From NCBI GenBank assembly GCA_900169235.1, contig FWCC01000270.1, forward strand, positions 1-64,000: DNA of 64,000 nucleotides. Direction: 5' to 3'. The stretch's first letter is position 1. Each line of letters starts with the position of its first letter. This DNA is from Zarea fungicola. Taxonomy: Eukaryota; Ascomycota; Sordariomycetes; Hypocreales; Cordycipitaceae. The notes beneath the pieces were generated by a model. The model did no database searches and was not told where the DNA came from. It saw nothing but the letters and a program-made list of their open reading frames with translations. The position numbers were made by a program, and so were the translations under genes. Below are positions 19,344 to 31,300 of this stretch, one piece after another.

Positions 19344-20848
19344 TTAATCCTTCATCCTCTTGCCTACATAAAGCGAATACTCCCTCTCCACAACACGTCT
19401 CGTCGCCTCCGCCGCCGTCTCCTCCACCAACAAGTCCACGCCCTCGCCCGAGAGCGCCGAGCACTCAAAGTACCGCGCCTGGAGGTACTTGGCCTGCCAC
19501 GCCGCCTGCGCGCTCGAAACAAACTCTGTAGTCGTCGAAGCCAGGATCGACTGGGCAGAAGCAGACAGGCCCAGCGGCTGGTTGTAAAAGTAGCCGCTCA
19601 GGCTGAAGCGGCGCGCGGCCCGGCGGTGGCGGAGGTCCTTTTTGGTGCCGACGAGGTACAGAGCTGGGGGTGTTTCTGTTTCGGCTTTGTCCTTCACAAA
19701 GAGGTTCTCCGCTGTGATTTTCCACTGTCATTGACACAAGTTGGTCAGTAGAGGAAAAGAACTAGTTTTGAAAATAAGTGGTTTGGGAAATGTGTTACCC
19801 ATTCCACAATATCCTGCAGAGACGCGGCGTCGCCAACGTCAAAGCAGAGGAATATCGCATCCCAGTGAATATGCGAGAGCAGCTGCACCGTCGCCAGGTC
19901 CGGCGCGCCCGAGGTATCCTAGAGCTCGATGCGCGTGCTGCTCGTCTGTGGCTGATACGTGTATGTTTCGTAGCGAGTTCGTGGCATGGCCGAGGTCTAA
20001 AAGGAACGCAAAAGAAGAAAAAAAGTCAGCCTTGCTTTCGTGATATAAATTTGGTATCTTAAAGTGTAATTTTGTTCTTACATCCGGAAAGTAGCCATAG
20101 CGAATGCGACTAAAAAAGTATGTTAGTAATAAAGAACCAAAAGATACACTTGAAGAAATCAAACGTACTAGAGCAGCGAAGTCTGTCCCGACGACGGACG
20201 TCCCACAAACAAGAAATTCAAATGTAGCGGCTTCGTGATAACCGGCTCCATCACCACCGTCGACGAGCCATCCGTCTTTGTCGGCGAGAGCTGCGGCTTC
20301 TGCTCCCCATTGTCGACGAGCACAATCTCTCTGCTGTAGGCGCAGTATTCATCCGCTTCTTCAAAGTCTTGTCGGCTGCGCTTCCTGCCGCGTGAGAATA
20401 AGGCGGACAGAAATCCCCTCTTCCTCTTCCTCTTTTTTGGTGTTGTTGTCCCTTTCGAACCATTGTCCCTGGCAGTACGCGTCATTGAGAATGCCGTATT
20501 GGGCCGCTGATAGATGGTAGCTTCGTCGTCACTGCTATATCCAGAAACAGCTGGTTGATCCTGGTGCTGCTGCTGCTTGGGAGTAAAGAACTTGGAGCGA
20601 AAAAGACTAAAGCGCGATACGGGACGTTCTTCCTCCTGCGGGGGATCCTGTTCTCGAAATGTCTATCATCAAATTAGTTCAAAGATGGGACAATGACTGA
20701 GATGTGGTGCATGGAAACGTGGCAGTACCAGCCGAGTTACAGGCCTCTCGCCAAAGCCATCATTGGCAAACGGATCTTCGCGCTCGAGGCGGCTGGGCAC
20801 CGAATGCCGCCAAGAATCAATATCAATAGCTGATTCGTATATACTCAT
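19344..20848 (-). pseudogene. Rho/Ras-type small GTPase gene with an in-frame stop in the G3 motif
   Basis: Five exons, in order 20848-20729, 20662-20169, 20109-20082, 19996-19799 and 19724-19344, keep frame through four GT-AG introns for 406 codons. A basic, disordered N-terminal half precedes a G domain: G1 GRPSSGQTSLL, a YETYTYQP switch I segment, G3 DTSG, G4 GTKKDL and G5 ECSAL. Two defects stand out. The P-loop Lys is Gln (GxxxxGQT), and codon 240, at 19921-19919, is TAG where Rho proteins have the Trp of ELWDT-G, a TGG-to-TAG change. As read, translation would stop before G3. Either the gene is a recent pseudogene, or an acceptor at the same TAG is used to skip most of exon 4's first third, which would delete switch I. 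The Rho-like label rests on the ELWDT context. The role is unknown. Confidence 0.72.
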
Positions 20849-21121
20849 TGAAGCAAAAGGCGAAAAAAAAATGTAAAAAAGAATAAATAGTAAGCAATTG
20901 TTCGTCAAAGGCTATAAAGGTAATAGGAAAGGCGTGTCAAAAGTAAACAGATAAACAAATCCAGGTCATGGGCAAAACAAGCGAGCTAATGTACAAAATA
21001 GACGAGACGAGACGTGTGCGTCACGCGCTTTCGGCTGCAGAAAAACGGCCCGTCAAACAAGACGGAAAATTCGAACCTTTTCATAGGACTCTTGTTTACC
21101 AAATATCTTCCAGGTGAGGCA

Positions 21122-22823
21122 TTATAATTCATCACCGAGATTCTTCAAATCAGCCCTCTTCAGCCTTGCCTCGTCAATCGCAACAGCATCCCGTGGGAAC
21201 CAACAATTCAAGCAGCCCCCCGGTCGACCGGGATACTTGGTCAGATTATCCTTGTCCTGGCCAGCCATCAAAATGCCCCCCGCCGCACCACTGAGATACG
21301 ACCACACCATGCCCTCGCCGTTGAAGCCAGCCGCGATCCACTCGCCAGAGCCGCGGCGACCACCCACGCCGGCACCATTGTAGTTGTTTGGTCGCTGCGT
21401 GATGCTCTGCGGCAGCTGGCCAACAAAGGGCAGTGAATCGCCGGTAAAGCCCATGATGCCCGTCCAGTCCTTCTTCAGGCTGCCCACGGTAGGGCTGCTC
21501 CCCCCGCCCCAGTTGGGCTGGAAGAGAGTCGGCATGACACCTCGGACGTGGATCAGCGGCAGTACATCTCTCTGGCTATCATCCCACTGCCCGGCCAGAT
21601 CGATGCCGCCAAGCTTGGTGGAGTGTCTTCCGCCACCGACCATGACATCGCCTGCCGAGCCGTTCTTGTCAGGTCGCTGCGTCACATAGTCCTCACCTGG
21701 AGTATAGATGGCTGACCATGAGCGGTTGCCGTGTGTCACGGGAAAGTTTTTACCGCCATCCTGGGCAGACATGCAGCCACGAACACCAGTGAGGCTGCTT
21801 CGAAGACGGGGAACAAGACTCGGCGTGTAGGCATTCGTGGCATAGAGGACGTGGCGCGTTCTGATGGTCCCCTGGGGTGTTACCAGTGCGTACGGATGCT
21901 CTGGAGAATTCGGGGCTACATAGACGGATTGGACAGGTGTGTTGCCACGGAGAACCAGCTCCGGGTACGTTTTCATGAGACCCTTCCATGTACCAGTGAC
22001 AAGGCGGAACGGGAATGCCGCGCCGGCTGAATAGGATATGGCTCCAACAACAAGTTGATTATAGCCAAACTGTCACGGTTAGCATCTTGACCCTTTTTTT
22101 TCCTTTCTTATTAAGATCTTCTTTTGTAGGTAGGCATACCTTCTTTCTGGCATCTGATGCTGGCCAAACCTTGACTTTGATCTGGGGTATATACTGGTTC
22201 AGGTCCTCCACCAACTTTGTAGCCGCATCAAAGTCTTCCTTTTCGAAAAACATGTCCACCGTCTCAACATCACGCACCTCACCCTCTGGCACACTCTTGC
22301 CCAGCTCCTTGAGCATATCGTAATGAAGGCGCATAAACGCGAGGGCCTCCTTGGCCTTGTCCGCGCCGAGCGTCTTCTTCAGCTGCGCAAACTCCCTGTA
22401 CGGGTTCGCCTTGATGTGCCCGCCGTTGCGCCCCGTCGCGCCGCCGCACACGTCGCGCGCGTCGAGGGCCACCACGCGGAGCGGCATCTCCGTGTGCTGG
22501 TTGTGGCTAATCTCCAGCACCGTCTTGGCGGCGCCGAGGCCCGTGATGCCCGTGCCGATGATGACATAGTCGGCAATGTCGGGAAGGGGCTTCTGGTTCA
22601 GATTGACCTCGGGGAAGGGCGGGTCGTCCATCCAGTACGACGAGGTGGCGTTGGCAACGGGCATGGCGGCGCCATGCAGAGCGCGGTCCAAGAAGGCCGC
22701 ATAGCCCGCCTGGAACTGGGAAATGATCTGGCAAATTTATTTTAGTTTGGGCATTGCCTTTTTTTTTTTCTTTTTTTTTTTTTCTTCTCATGTGACAAAA
22801 GGGTGTAAACTTACCATGTCCAT
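21122..22823 (-). CDS. FAD-dependent oxidoreductase (DAO family)
   Basis: Exons, in order 22823-22815 (three codons, M-D-M), 22727-22140 and 22069-21122, give 514 residues with introns of 87 and 70 bp. The tiny first exon is supported by the donor GTAAGT and an in-frame junction to IISQFQAGYAAFLDRAL, which is a usual N-terminus for this fungal family. The dinucleotide-binding motif YVIIGTGITGLGAA lies near residue 65, followed by GGATGRNGGH, the FAD-contact segment of DAO-type enzymes. The C-terminal part carries GFTGDSLPFVGQLP and GFNGEGM, conserved in the family. These flavoenzymes oxidise amines or amino acids. The substrate cannot be read from sequence. No secretion signal is seen, so it is likely cytosolic or peroxisomal. 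Confidence 0.88.
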
Positions 22824-23972
22824 GTTGGAAGGTTTCTCGCTAGCGCGTTGATGAGCACCCGTTGGATCAGTCGTTGAAGATGAGTATAAGACGACCCGGG
22901 GACTTTGATCCAGCGATGCATCGTGGACCGTCATTTTTACTCGGACCGTTGGCACGGTTTAAGTAGTCGCGGCGGAATAGACCGAGACACGACTCGCTTC
23001 GACAGCCAGAAATGGTGGATCAATACTTGCTCGCTTCGCGATCAATAGCTCTCCTGTTGGTGATGGCGCGAGTGTGCATCACAAGGCTCGCGTCATGAGA
23101 GTTGTGGAATGTAACCCAGCGTTCGACCCCGTGTTGGTGTGGTGGGGGGTGGTGAGCTCCCTTCAACGCCAGAGGACCGAGGGCAGGTATTCATTCGCTG
23201 CCAATAGTCTCGGGCTACTGGGATTAAGGATTGACGTGGCTAAAAATAAAGGACCAGGGGAAGGCGCGGAGAATTTAGCCATTGCGCTTTCTTTCGGTTG
23301 AAATGCTCGCTGGACCTGCCAAAGGCCCGATGGTGGTGCTAACGCCACCACGCATTGGAATGAGGATCGTCCGATAAAGCTTGGCCGTGCCAGTTATTAG
23401 CTCCTACACAGAGATGCAAGACCAAGGCCCGGAGCAAAAAGTCAGGCTAAAACTTGAGCAATGGGAGTTAATTGACGAGGCTAACTAAATATAGATACTC
23501 AGTGTCAATTGAAGGATATCAGTACTACCACACAAGACACGTGCTTCAACAAGCGTTCAACATCATCAACAGCTGATATGCCTTGTTTAAAGGAGAGAGA
23601 GAAAAAAATCATAATGCGCCTATAGTCTATGCGTAGCGGGGTATTTCTTCCTCAATCTTCCATGCTCTAAGTACATTGCTTCCCCAATCGCTCATATAAT
23701 AAGAATAAAGAAAGCAGACATGAAAGCATCATGGGGCCATTCATCCCTCTCACCTCTTTTTAACCAGTCTTCGTCCCGTGAGGTTCGATTCATTTTTGCG
23801 CCGACTGCCTGTCAGTGCTTTTCCGTGTTTATTTTTGTAGAAAAAAAGTCAACGCCGTCCCATTCCCAAACAAAACGAAAGAAAGCGACGCTATGCATAG
23901 CGTCTGAAAAAAAAAACATGGCCCAGAAATATATAGCTCCGTCTCTCCTATCCGGGTTCAGGGACCGTCGAT
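22824..23972. other. Intergenic region between the oxidoreductase and KCS1
   Basis: About 1.15 kb containing the oxidoreductase promoter and the KCS1 3' region. No gene is supported. Short frames at 23074 and 23720 lack protein character. Confidence 0.45.
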
Positions 23973-26900
23973 TTATACACTGACCATTCCAGTGTCTTCT
24001 TCCAACTGCAGCGACTCCATGTCCTGCACCTCTGTTGCGGCACGACCGAGGGGGTCCAAGCCGAGCTCGGCGCGCACATCTCGCTGGATTTGCAAAAAGT
24101 ACATTGTGAGGCTCTGTAGCCCCTTTAGGAATCCGCCGTCTGCCTCGCCAGGGTGCTGAGGCGGGCAGGGCTTGTCGTCAATATTGTCAAATGGCGTGAC
24201 ACTATTTGCAAAATCTGCCACCTTGAAATCGATCTCTCTGACGTTTCTCTTGCGTCTTCGTGGTGCATCTTCCGTGTCCGTCGCGGCGTCGGTAGCGGAC
24301 TCATACACAGTTTCATCTCCTGGTCCGTCTTCAGACATGTCGCCGTCATAAAACATGAGCAGGCTCGCCGCATAGAATCGGTACCCTCGCAGGCCCTGTA
24401 CAATGTTCTCCAGCTGGGCTAGCTTGCGCAGAATGACCGGAATGTGGCGGAGAATGCTGTGCAGGTCAACACCATTATAGAGAAACTTTTGGAGAGCATG
24501 TTGAAACTCGGATCCGGCCTTGACCCTGCGGCCAAAGTACTTGTCCTGGAAATCGTAGCGCTGTGTCTTGTTGTTCCAGACCTGTAGGCCACAGATGCGT
24601 ACACCGAGCTCCTGGGATGTAGTTGTCCTGCACTTTTCCTTCTGCGAAAGTTGCTTCTTGGGGGTTGCCTCCACGCCATACTGCCGGGTTCCCATCTTCA
24701 AATCCATCATGCAAGGCCGTTTCATGCCGGCGGTAAGATCCTCCAGCAAAAGGAAATATTCGATGCGGTCGCGCTGCGATTTAGCCTCCTTTGGATTGAC
24801 GGGCCGTGGAATCTTCTTGAATTCAACAGTAGGGCTCGGAAGCTCCGAGGCAACAGTCGAGCATGCTGTTGAGTACGCAAGGTCGAGCATCTGAGGGCGA
24901 GGCTTTGACTCGAGAATATCCGACTCAAAAATGCCTTCGTCGTCACCATTTTCATGCTTGTCACTGGCTTCCGGTGTCATCTCATCCTCTCTATTGGCCT
25001 TTTGGGTCGCGTTACGCTCGCGCTGATAGTCGGCATCATCTGCTTCTTCGAAATACTTGAGGTCGCCCCTCGACTCACGCACGTCTTCTGGTCTTCTGCG
25101 AAGCCCACCGGCTGAGTATCGTCGCTTCTTCTTAGCAGCGAGAGGGTTGTTCTTCAAGATTTCTGGCTCAGGGGCGCTAGTGCCAGTGACATCATGGACA
25201 CTAGTAGAGGCCTCTTCGGCTTCAATGGCAGGGAACTGCAGGGTCATGGCTCCAAGGTCGCTCCTCGTTTCGGTCGGCATTGGTGGTGGCGCAGGCGTGA
25301 CGACCACTGGTGGCGATATTTTCTCCTTTGACGGTATCCTTCCAATATTCGGATCAGAGTTGCTTGGTCGCACGAGTCTCTGCAGCGTTGGGCGAGGAAT
25401 AGAGCGCTGGTGCGGTCGGCGATGTCTCTGCACTTCAACGGGTTGCTTGAGAAAAGCATCGTTGAAAACCTCGTTGCGTAGTCTCTTGTTTATCGTCGTA
25501 GCACCCCAGCTGTTGGGTCTGTTATCCATCTGCGGTCGCTGGTACGTAGGCATTGGCGCCTGCGGCAGCTTAGTTGCAGAAGCGCTTCTTTTCCGGTAGT
25601 ACTCGGGGGGTGGTGTGGGTTGCAAAAGGCTGCGCGGCAGAATGTGTTTATTGTTATCGAACGTGACAGTTGGTATTTGTAGGGCACTGTTTGCGAGCGA
25701 TTGGCTAACCACCCGACCCGAAAATGATCCGTTAAGGCCAGTTCCGTGGGAGACAGCCGGCGACTCGTCACCACGGCCGTTGACCAAGACTTCTGCAGCC
25801 GCAGCACCCTGAAGCCTCTTGCGTTCGGCTGCCGCCTGGTCGTCTTTCTTGGACACACTCTTACGTCTCATTTGCTTCTGGAAGGTAACGTTGAGGACAC
25901 CAATGTACCTAGTATAAACACGATTAGTGCAAGGGAAGAATGAATGAGAGCTGGATTTACACTAACCGAGGGAGAAAGGGCAGGAGATCGCGATGGTACC
26001 TCTCGATCGTCTCATAAAATTCATTCTCTCTATTATTCAATTGTTTGCAAACAGCCCGGCGAGAAAATCGCCACAGGGTTGTGTGTCCGCCGACCTGGTG
26101 CTTGTAGGGGATAAGCTCGATCGCTTCGAGAGGCTCTCTGGTATGATTGTGGGTGTGGTCATGGATATGCTCCTCATGAGGAGTTATGATGCGAGGCCGG
26201 GACGAGTGTTTGATGGTCTTGGGTTCAATGTCGACTTCAATGGGTCGAGGATCGGCCTGCACAGCTTCTTGCTCAACACGGCGAGGTGCCAAGTTCTCTC
26301 GCGATCGGCGATGGGATAATTCGTACGGCTTTTCATCCTGCTCTGCAATTTCGGGCTCCGGTTCGTCGGCCTTGACAAGCCACGGATGTGGCTGGCTATG
26401 AGATTGGGTTCGAGGGCGAAGATTATCATCTGGACTTGGGCTCTCTACCTCGTCTCTAGGGTCATCGGCGAGTTCTTGATGTGGAACAAAGACGGCAGAC
26501 GAAATCTTCTCTTCGCCCGACTCCTCGGCGTCCGGGTCGCCACTGTCGCAGGAATCTCGGCCCTTTGGTGTAGCAGGTGACGGCAGGTCCTTGGGTGCAG
26601 TAACGGAGGCCGGAATCGGCCCCACATCAAGTGGCGGTAGCGAACTGGTGTCAGGTTGATCGTGGTCAGCGGGTCGCGCAACAGGAGTCTCGTCGCCCGC
26701 GACGTCATCCTGCTCTGTATTAACATTTTCAATGGTTTCGGAAGTGTGGGACGTTTTCTGTAGTGTCTTTTCTTCCGTTTGCTGCAATGGCTGTGGCTGG
26801 GGAGCCTGTTCATTGTCGGAAGGCACCACCACCACCTCGGCGCCCTTGGAGGCGACAGAAGCAGTCGGCTCTTGCTCTTCCAAAGTCGGTATCAATTTTT

Positions 26901-28326
26901 CGCGGGGCGTTTTGGTATCCTTGCGCCGCGGTTTTTCTTCGTTGGGTAGAGCTTCCTTGAAGAAGCGTAGACTGTAGCTGGCCTTGCGACTTCGGGTGTT
27001 GGGCTCTACACCAGCCATGGCCTCGGCAACCGATTTTTCGACGAGACCATCCTCCTCACTGCCTTCACCGGCGCCGATGGACCAAATCTTTTCCGTCTTT
27101 TCAGTGCCGTTTGCTGCTCGGTGGTCAAAAGCACCATGGCGGCCATACTGTCGTTGATCGGGTGCCGTGGAGTCTCGTAGTTTAGAGGGGGAGGTGGTGG
27201 TTCGGTCAAAGTAGTAGGTCGACGTCGCAGTGTCCAAGTCATCGGGGCTCGTAGAATAGGAGAAGGGATGGTCGAAAGGTAGCTCGAATGTCTTGCGATC
27301 TATCTCGAGGGAGGATGAGGTGCGGCCACGAGTTCGGTCTAGAAATTCTCTATGTTCCATGAGCGACTCGCGGATATGTGCAATTGTTTGGTCAGAGAAG
27401 GATGCAGCGCCGGGCATAACATCGCGGCTAGTGAATGGCTGGGCGACCCTGGATGGCACAGCAGGAGCAGCCATGGCTGCGGCGGTGTCGTTGCTGGTTT
27501 TGTGAGTTGTCAACAAGCTCACAGGGTTGTCGTGCTGTGCCAGCTTCTCATCGTTGCGGTGGGTAGAGACTTGGTTGGGATTGGTGGTCGTCGTAGCCGT
27601 AGCGGTAGTGGTAGTGGTAGTGGTATCTGATGGAGCGCCGTTATCTTTGAGGGGATCTGACGCTACTGTCGATGACTGGGCTGCGTATCTCTGCTTATCT
27701 GTAGGGACTTGCTGCTTGGACGGGATGCCCCGGGCAGTGGCTAGAGCCCGCGATAAGAGCGAAGGCGTCGTAGACGGACGTTGGGAAACGTTTGGGCCGG
27801 AGCTGGGGGTGGCAGCGGCAGCTACGAGGCGGCTAGGCTGGGGCTTTATATCAGCAGCATCCGCAGGTATGCCTGGTTGGGCTGCATTACCGTAGAGTGG
27901 TGTCGCGGGCAGGGGAAGGGGGTGTGAGTCGGAGGCAGAAGTAGAAGAAGCAGATGCAGGAGCAGGATGAGTGGGAGGCGTGAGATGCGCTGGAGGTGTG
28001 AGAGTATGAGAAGGAGAAAGAGCAGCAGCAGCAACAGCAGCTGATGTTTGTTGTTGTGGTATGTCGCCTTGGTTATGTTGCTGGGAGGAGGAAGAAGTGG
28101 ACAGGCTACCGTGGCCAGGGCCTTGGCTGTCTTGATCCTCTTTCGAGCATGCCAGCGGCTCCAGCATGACCATTCGATCGGGACGAGCAGTGGCTGTTTG
28201 TGGTGGTGCTGGCGGCAGGGTATGTGGTGATTCTAAGAGTCCATCACGGCGGTCATGGTTGTTCTTGTCCAGGCTCACTGGGGCAAGTGGTGCGCCAATT
28301 TCCGGCTGGCTACTCGGGCTCGACAT
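23973..28326 (-). CDS. KCS1: Inositol hexakisphosphate kinase Kcs1
   Basis: Two exons, 28326-25967 and 25908-23973, join across a 58-bp intron (CG/GTTAGT to ACTAG/GTAC) into 1431 residues. The junction rebuilds the family sequence [15 protein letters not shown]. The N-terminal 780 residues are disordered and rich in Pro, Ser and Thr. The kinase half starts with the YKHQVGGHT block before the intron and carries the inositol-polyphosphate-kinase motif PCMMDLKMG near residue 1190. [14 protein letters not shown] and the DFANS metal-binding segment follow near 1350. Kcs1 phosphorylates InsP6 at position 5 to make 5-PP-InsP5 (InsP7), a phosphate and stress signal. A more upstream in-frame start lacks an ATG, so MSSPSSQPE is chosen. 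The same window encodes a Siw14-type phosphatase of the opposing reaction. Confidence 0.93.
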
Positions 28327-31300
28327 GGGAACGACATCTGGGCGCAACAGGGCGACGGTCGACTGGGCGTGGGTGAGATGATTCGTGGCAGAATCGGCGG
28401 CTGGGGTGTGATGCAGGTTGTTTGGTAGGCAAGATTTTAGTTTCAAAGGTGGCCGTCGATGACCCAGGATGATGTTTTTGGTGGGAAACGTGGGAAAAAC
28501 GGAGGGAGGGGTGGGGGGAGAAAAGATTGGGCGTGAAAAGAGAGGGCTTATTAACTACGAGTATCCGGGCCTCGCTGGCGGGGGTGCTTTGGTTTTAGCT
28601 TGGAATGTGTATTATGTTGTGTTACAAATTCTTATAAACTGCGGAATTTTTATTATTTTCTATTTATTTATTTCGCCTGGCTTTGATTTTTGGGGCAAAT
28701 CCAGTGGCAAAAAGCTTGTCCATGTGCAGCTTGAGGTGGTTGCACAGGTTCGTGGTGGTTGGGTGTGTCGGTGAATACCTATCGCAGGTACTAGAGGTCC
28801 ACGATTCACACCATCAGTACAGTTGAGTACAGGGCCGAGGCGCTGTAATACAGGGCATGGTGGCTGCAGCCAGTGCGTTTACCGTTGCAATTAGGGGCGT
28901 CTGCTAGGGGCGGTGGGGAGTCATGTTAGTGCAGCCTATGAACCGCTGCGTACCGGGAGCATGGCCCCTAAGAAGCTACAACGGACCTCATCCAGACGGT
29001 GCACCAAGATCCAATACAGCCATGGCAAACTATTGTACCCATCTGGTCAATGCTGCTTATTTTTGCCTAATTGAGGTCCGCAGGTATTACAGCAATTACT
29101 CAATCAGTACGGAGTACGGAGTAATGGCAATGACTTGCCTAAAGCAAACATTGGTAACCCATCTATGTATGTACTCCATACCCCGTCTTGCCCGTACAGT
29201 GGGTGCAGCGTGGATCACCAAAGGCATAGGCTGTCCATAGTGCTGGGCCGCTGGACCACAAGGCCAAATCGCGGGGTTTTAGTGGCTACAGCGGTCACCC
29301 GCCTTGGGCCGCCCGCAGGCCAGTGTTTCTTCCCACTTGTCTCCTCTCGTCCCTCTATTGTTGCCCGTGTTTCCTCTGTCCTCGTCCTCTCTTGTCCTGT
29401 CCTGTCCTGTACTCAGTCTCCCGCATAACCACTGTCTCAAGCCATCCAGACACCCTCCAGCTAACCTGATTGCCTGATCCTCCCCGATCCATTCGTCAAT
29501 ACCGTTCCCAAATCATGCTTCTCGCCATTGGACCCATCTCGGTCCGGCCTCTGCAAGTCTAACTTGCTGCTTGTTTGCCGCGCCGCCTCTCGCGATGCCA
29601 CGTGCAAACACTATCCAACACCGTCACCGAACTTAAACACTCTATCCTCCCGAGACACACTTACTCGCTACTACTACTACCAACTACCTAGTTACACTAC
29701 TCGTTTCCGGAATCCTGGCTCAGGGGCCGCTGCTCATCACTCAATTGTCCGCGCCTCTCGCTAATGTCCATTGTCCTTGCCGCACAGCCTTTTCGGCACA
29801 TTTGGTCCCAGAGTGGAGGCCACAGCGCAGCAAACGCCACGCCCCTGTTCTTCTAGAATGTTGGATGATTTCCGTACCCTGTCCAGGGAGGCTGTCTTGT
29901 ACCAGGGATCCCTTGTTGGTCTTGTCATTGCCGCATCTGGACGATACAATGGATGCATTGGCAACTGTCTACCGAATACTCCGTAACTAATGCATACTCG
30001 TAGCCTCCTGGGCCTACTTCTCTTGCTGCATTGCAGTATTGGGAACTTGGGACCAAAGATCAAGGGCCAATTATGGGCTGCCGTGCGGGCATGCAGCCTC
30101 TCTCCAAACCTATGGTCTTGCTTTTTCGAAGTTTCAATTCTCCACTGGCCAGTCAGCTTCACAGGTCTACTGACTGACCGGTTGCTGTGTTTATATTCTA
30201 AACAGCTCTCTCGCCGTCTTTGACACCGAGGATTCCAACAGGCAATGGCTCGTTTCTCTTGCCCAGACTCTGCACCACATTGGACGGTAAATTACCAGTA
30301 TTAACCAGCAACTCGCTTCTTCCCACGTGCGACAGTCTCTCCCAATGCGTCAACAGCCACTGCTAACTGAACCTTGGCATCTGCGACTGCCTGTCAGATG
30401 CCATCTTTCCCCCACGCTCATTTAGCGCTGATTTCTAAAGATATACAGAAGCCCGCCGTCATTCTAGCGCCCAGCACGACGAGCAATGTTCTGTTATTGT
30501 TAAATGAGCAGAGTCATGATGCCAGGAAGCTAATATCAAAATTAAATTCAGGAACGTGTCCCCGACTCCTAGACAGACGAGCAGTCCCGCCCGGAAACTA
30601 CGGGACACAGCCACCGCCTGCACAAAAGAAGCCGGCGACAGGGGTGCTGATGCTTGACGTATCCCTCATTCTCCAGGCTGTTGGTGTGTACAGGGAACTC
30701 ACCCAGGATTGAAGAAAACCAAACCTTGGTTTCTGGTGACATAAAACACTGGCAGCGTTTCTCCAAAAGGAAATATGAAATGAATGGGACACTCTGTACC
30801 AGCACCAAGCAAGTATCAGTAGACTATTGTCTTTCAAACCGCATAGCAAACGCCACATGGTGCAGACCTTGTTCAGTCATTGGTAGAAGGCTCTCCTGGG
30901 AAAATTTGTTGAGCTGGGCTACTTTACCGCAATGCCTCGGGTGGACAAGACACCACCTATCCTCTTGCCTCCTTCCCACGGGTGGACAAGACACCGCCTA
31001 TCCTCTTTCCTTCCCACGGCTGGCCCTGGCTCATAACAGAGGAACGGTGTATTCAGCTCGATTGCGGTATGCAGAGTTGACCCGCAGGATTATGAGGTGC
31101 CATTTCAACTGCGCGAGCACATCTGCACACCATGACGCTGCATGCACTCGGTTAGCTGCGCCAACTGCAGCTGTTAAGCCTCAATATTCCGATGGTACCG
31201 GCTTATCTACTGGGATAAAGGCAGTACCAACGCCCATGAAGACTTTCTGGATCCTCCCTGATGCGCAGTGGATGGATTCTAATTCTGTGTCCAGTGCGAC

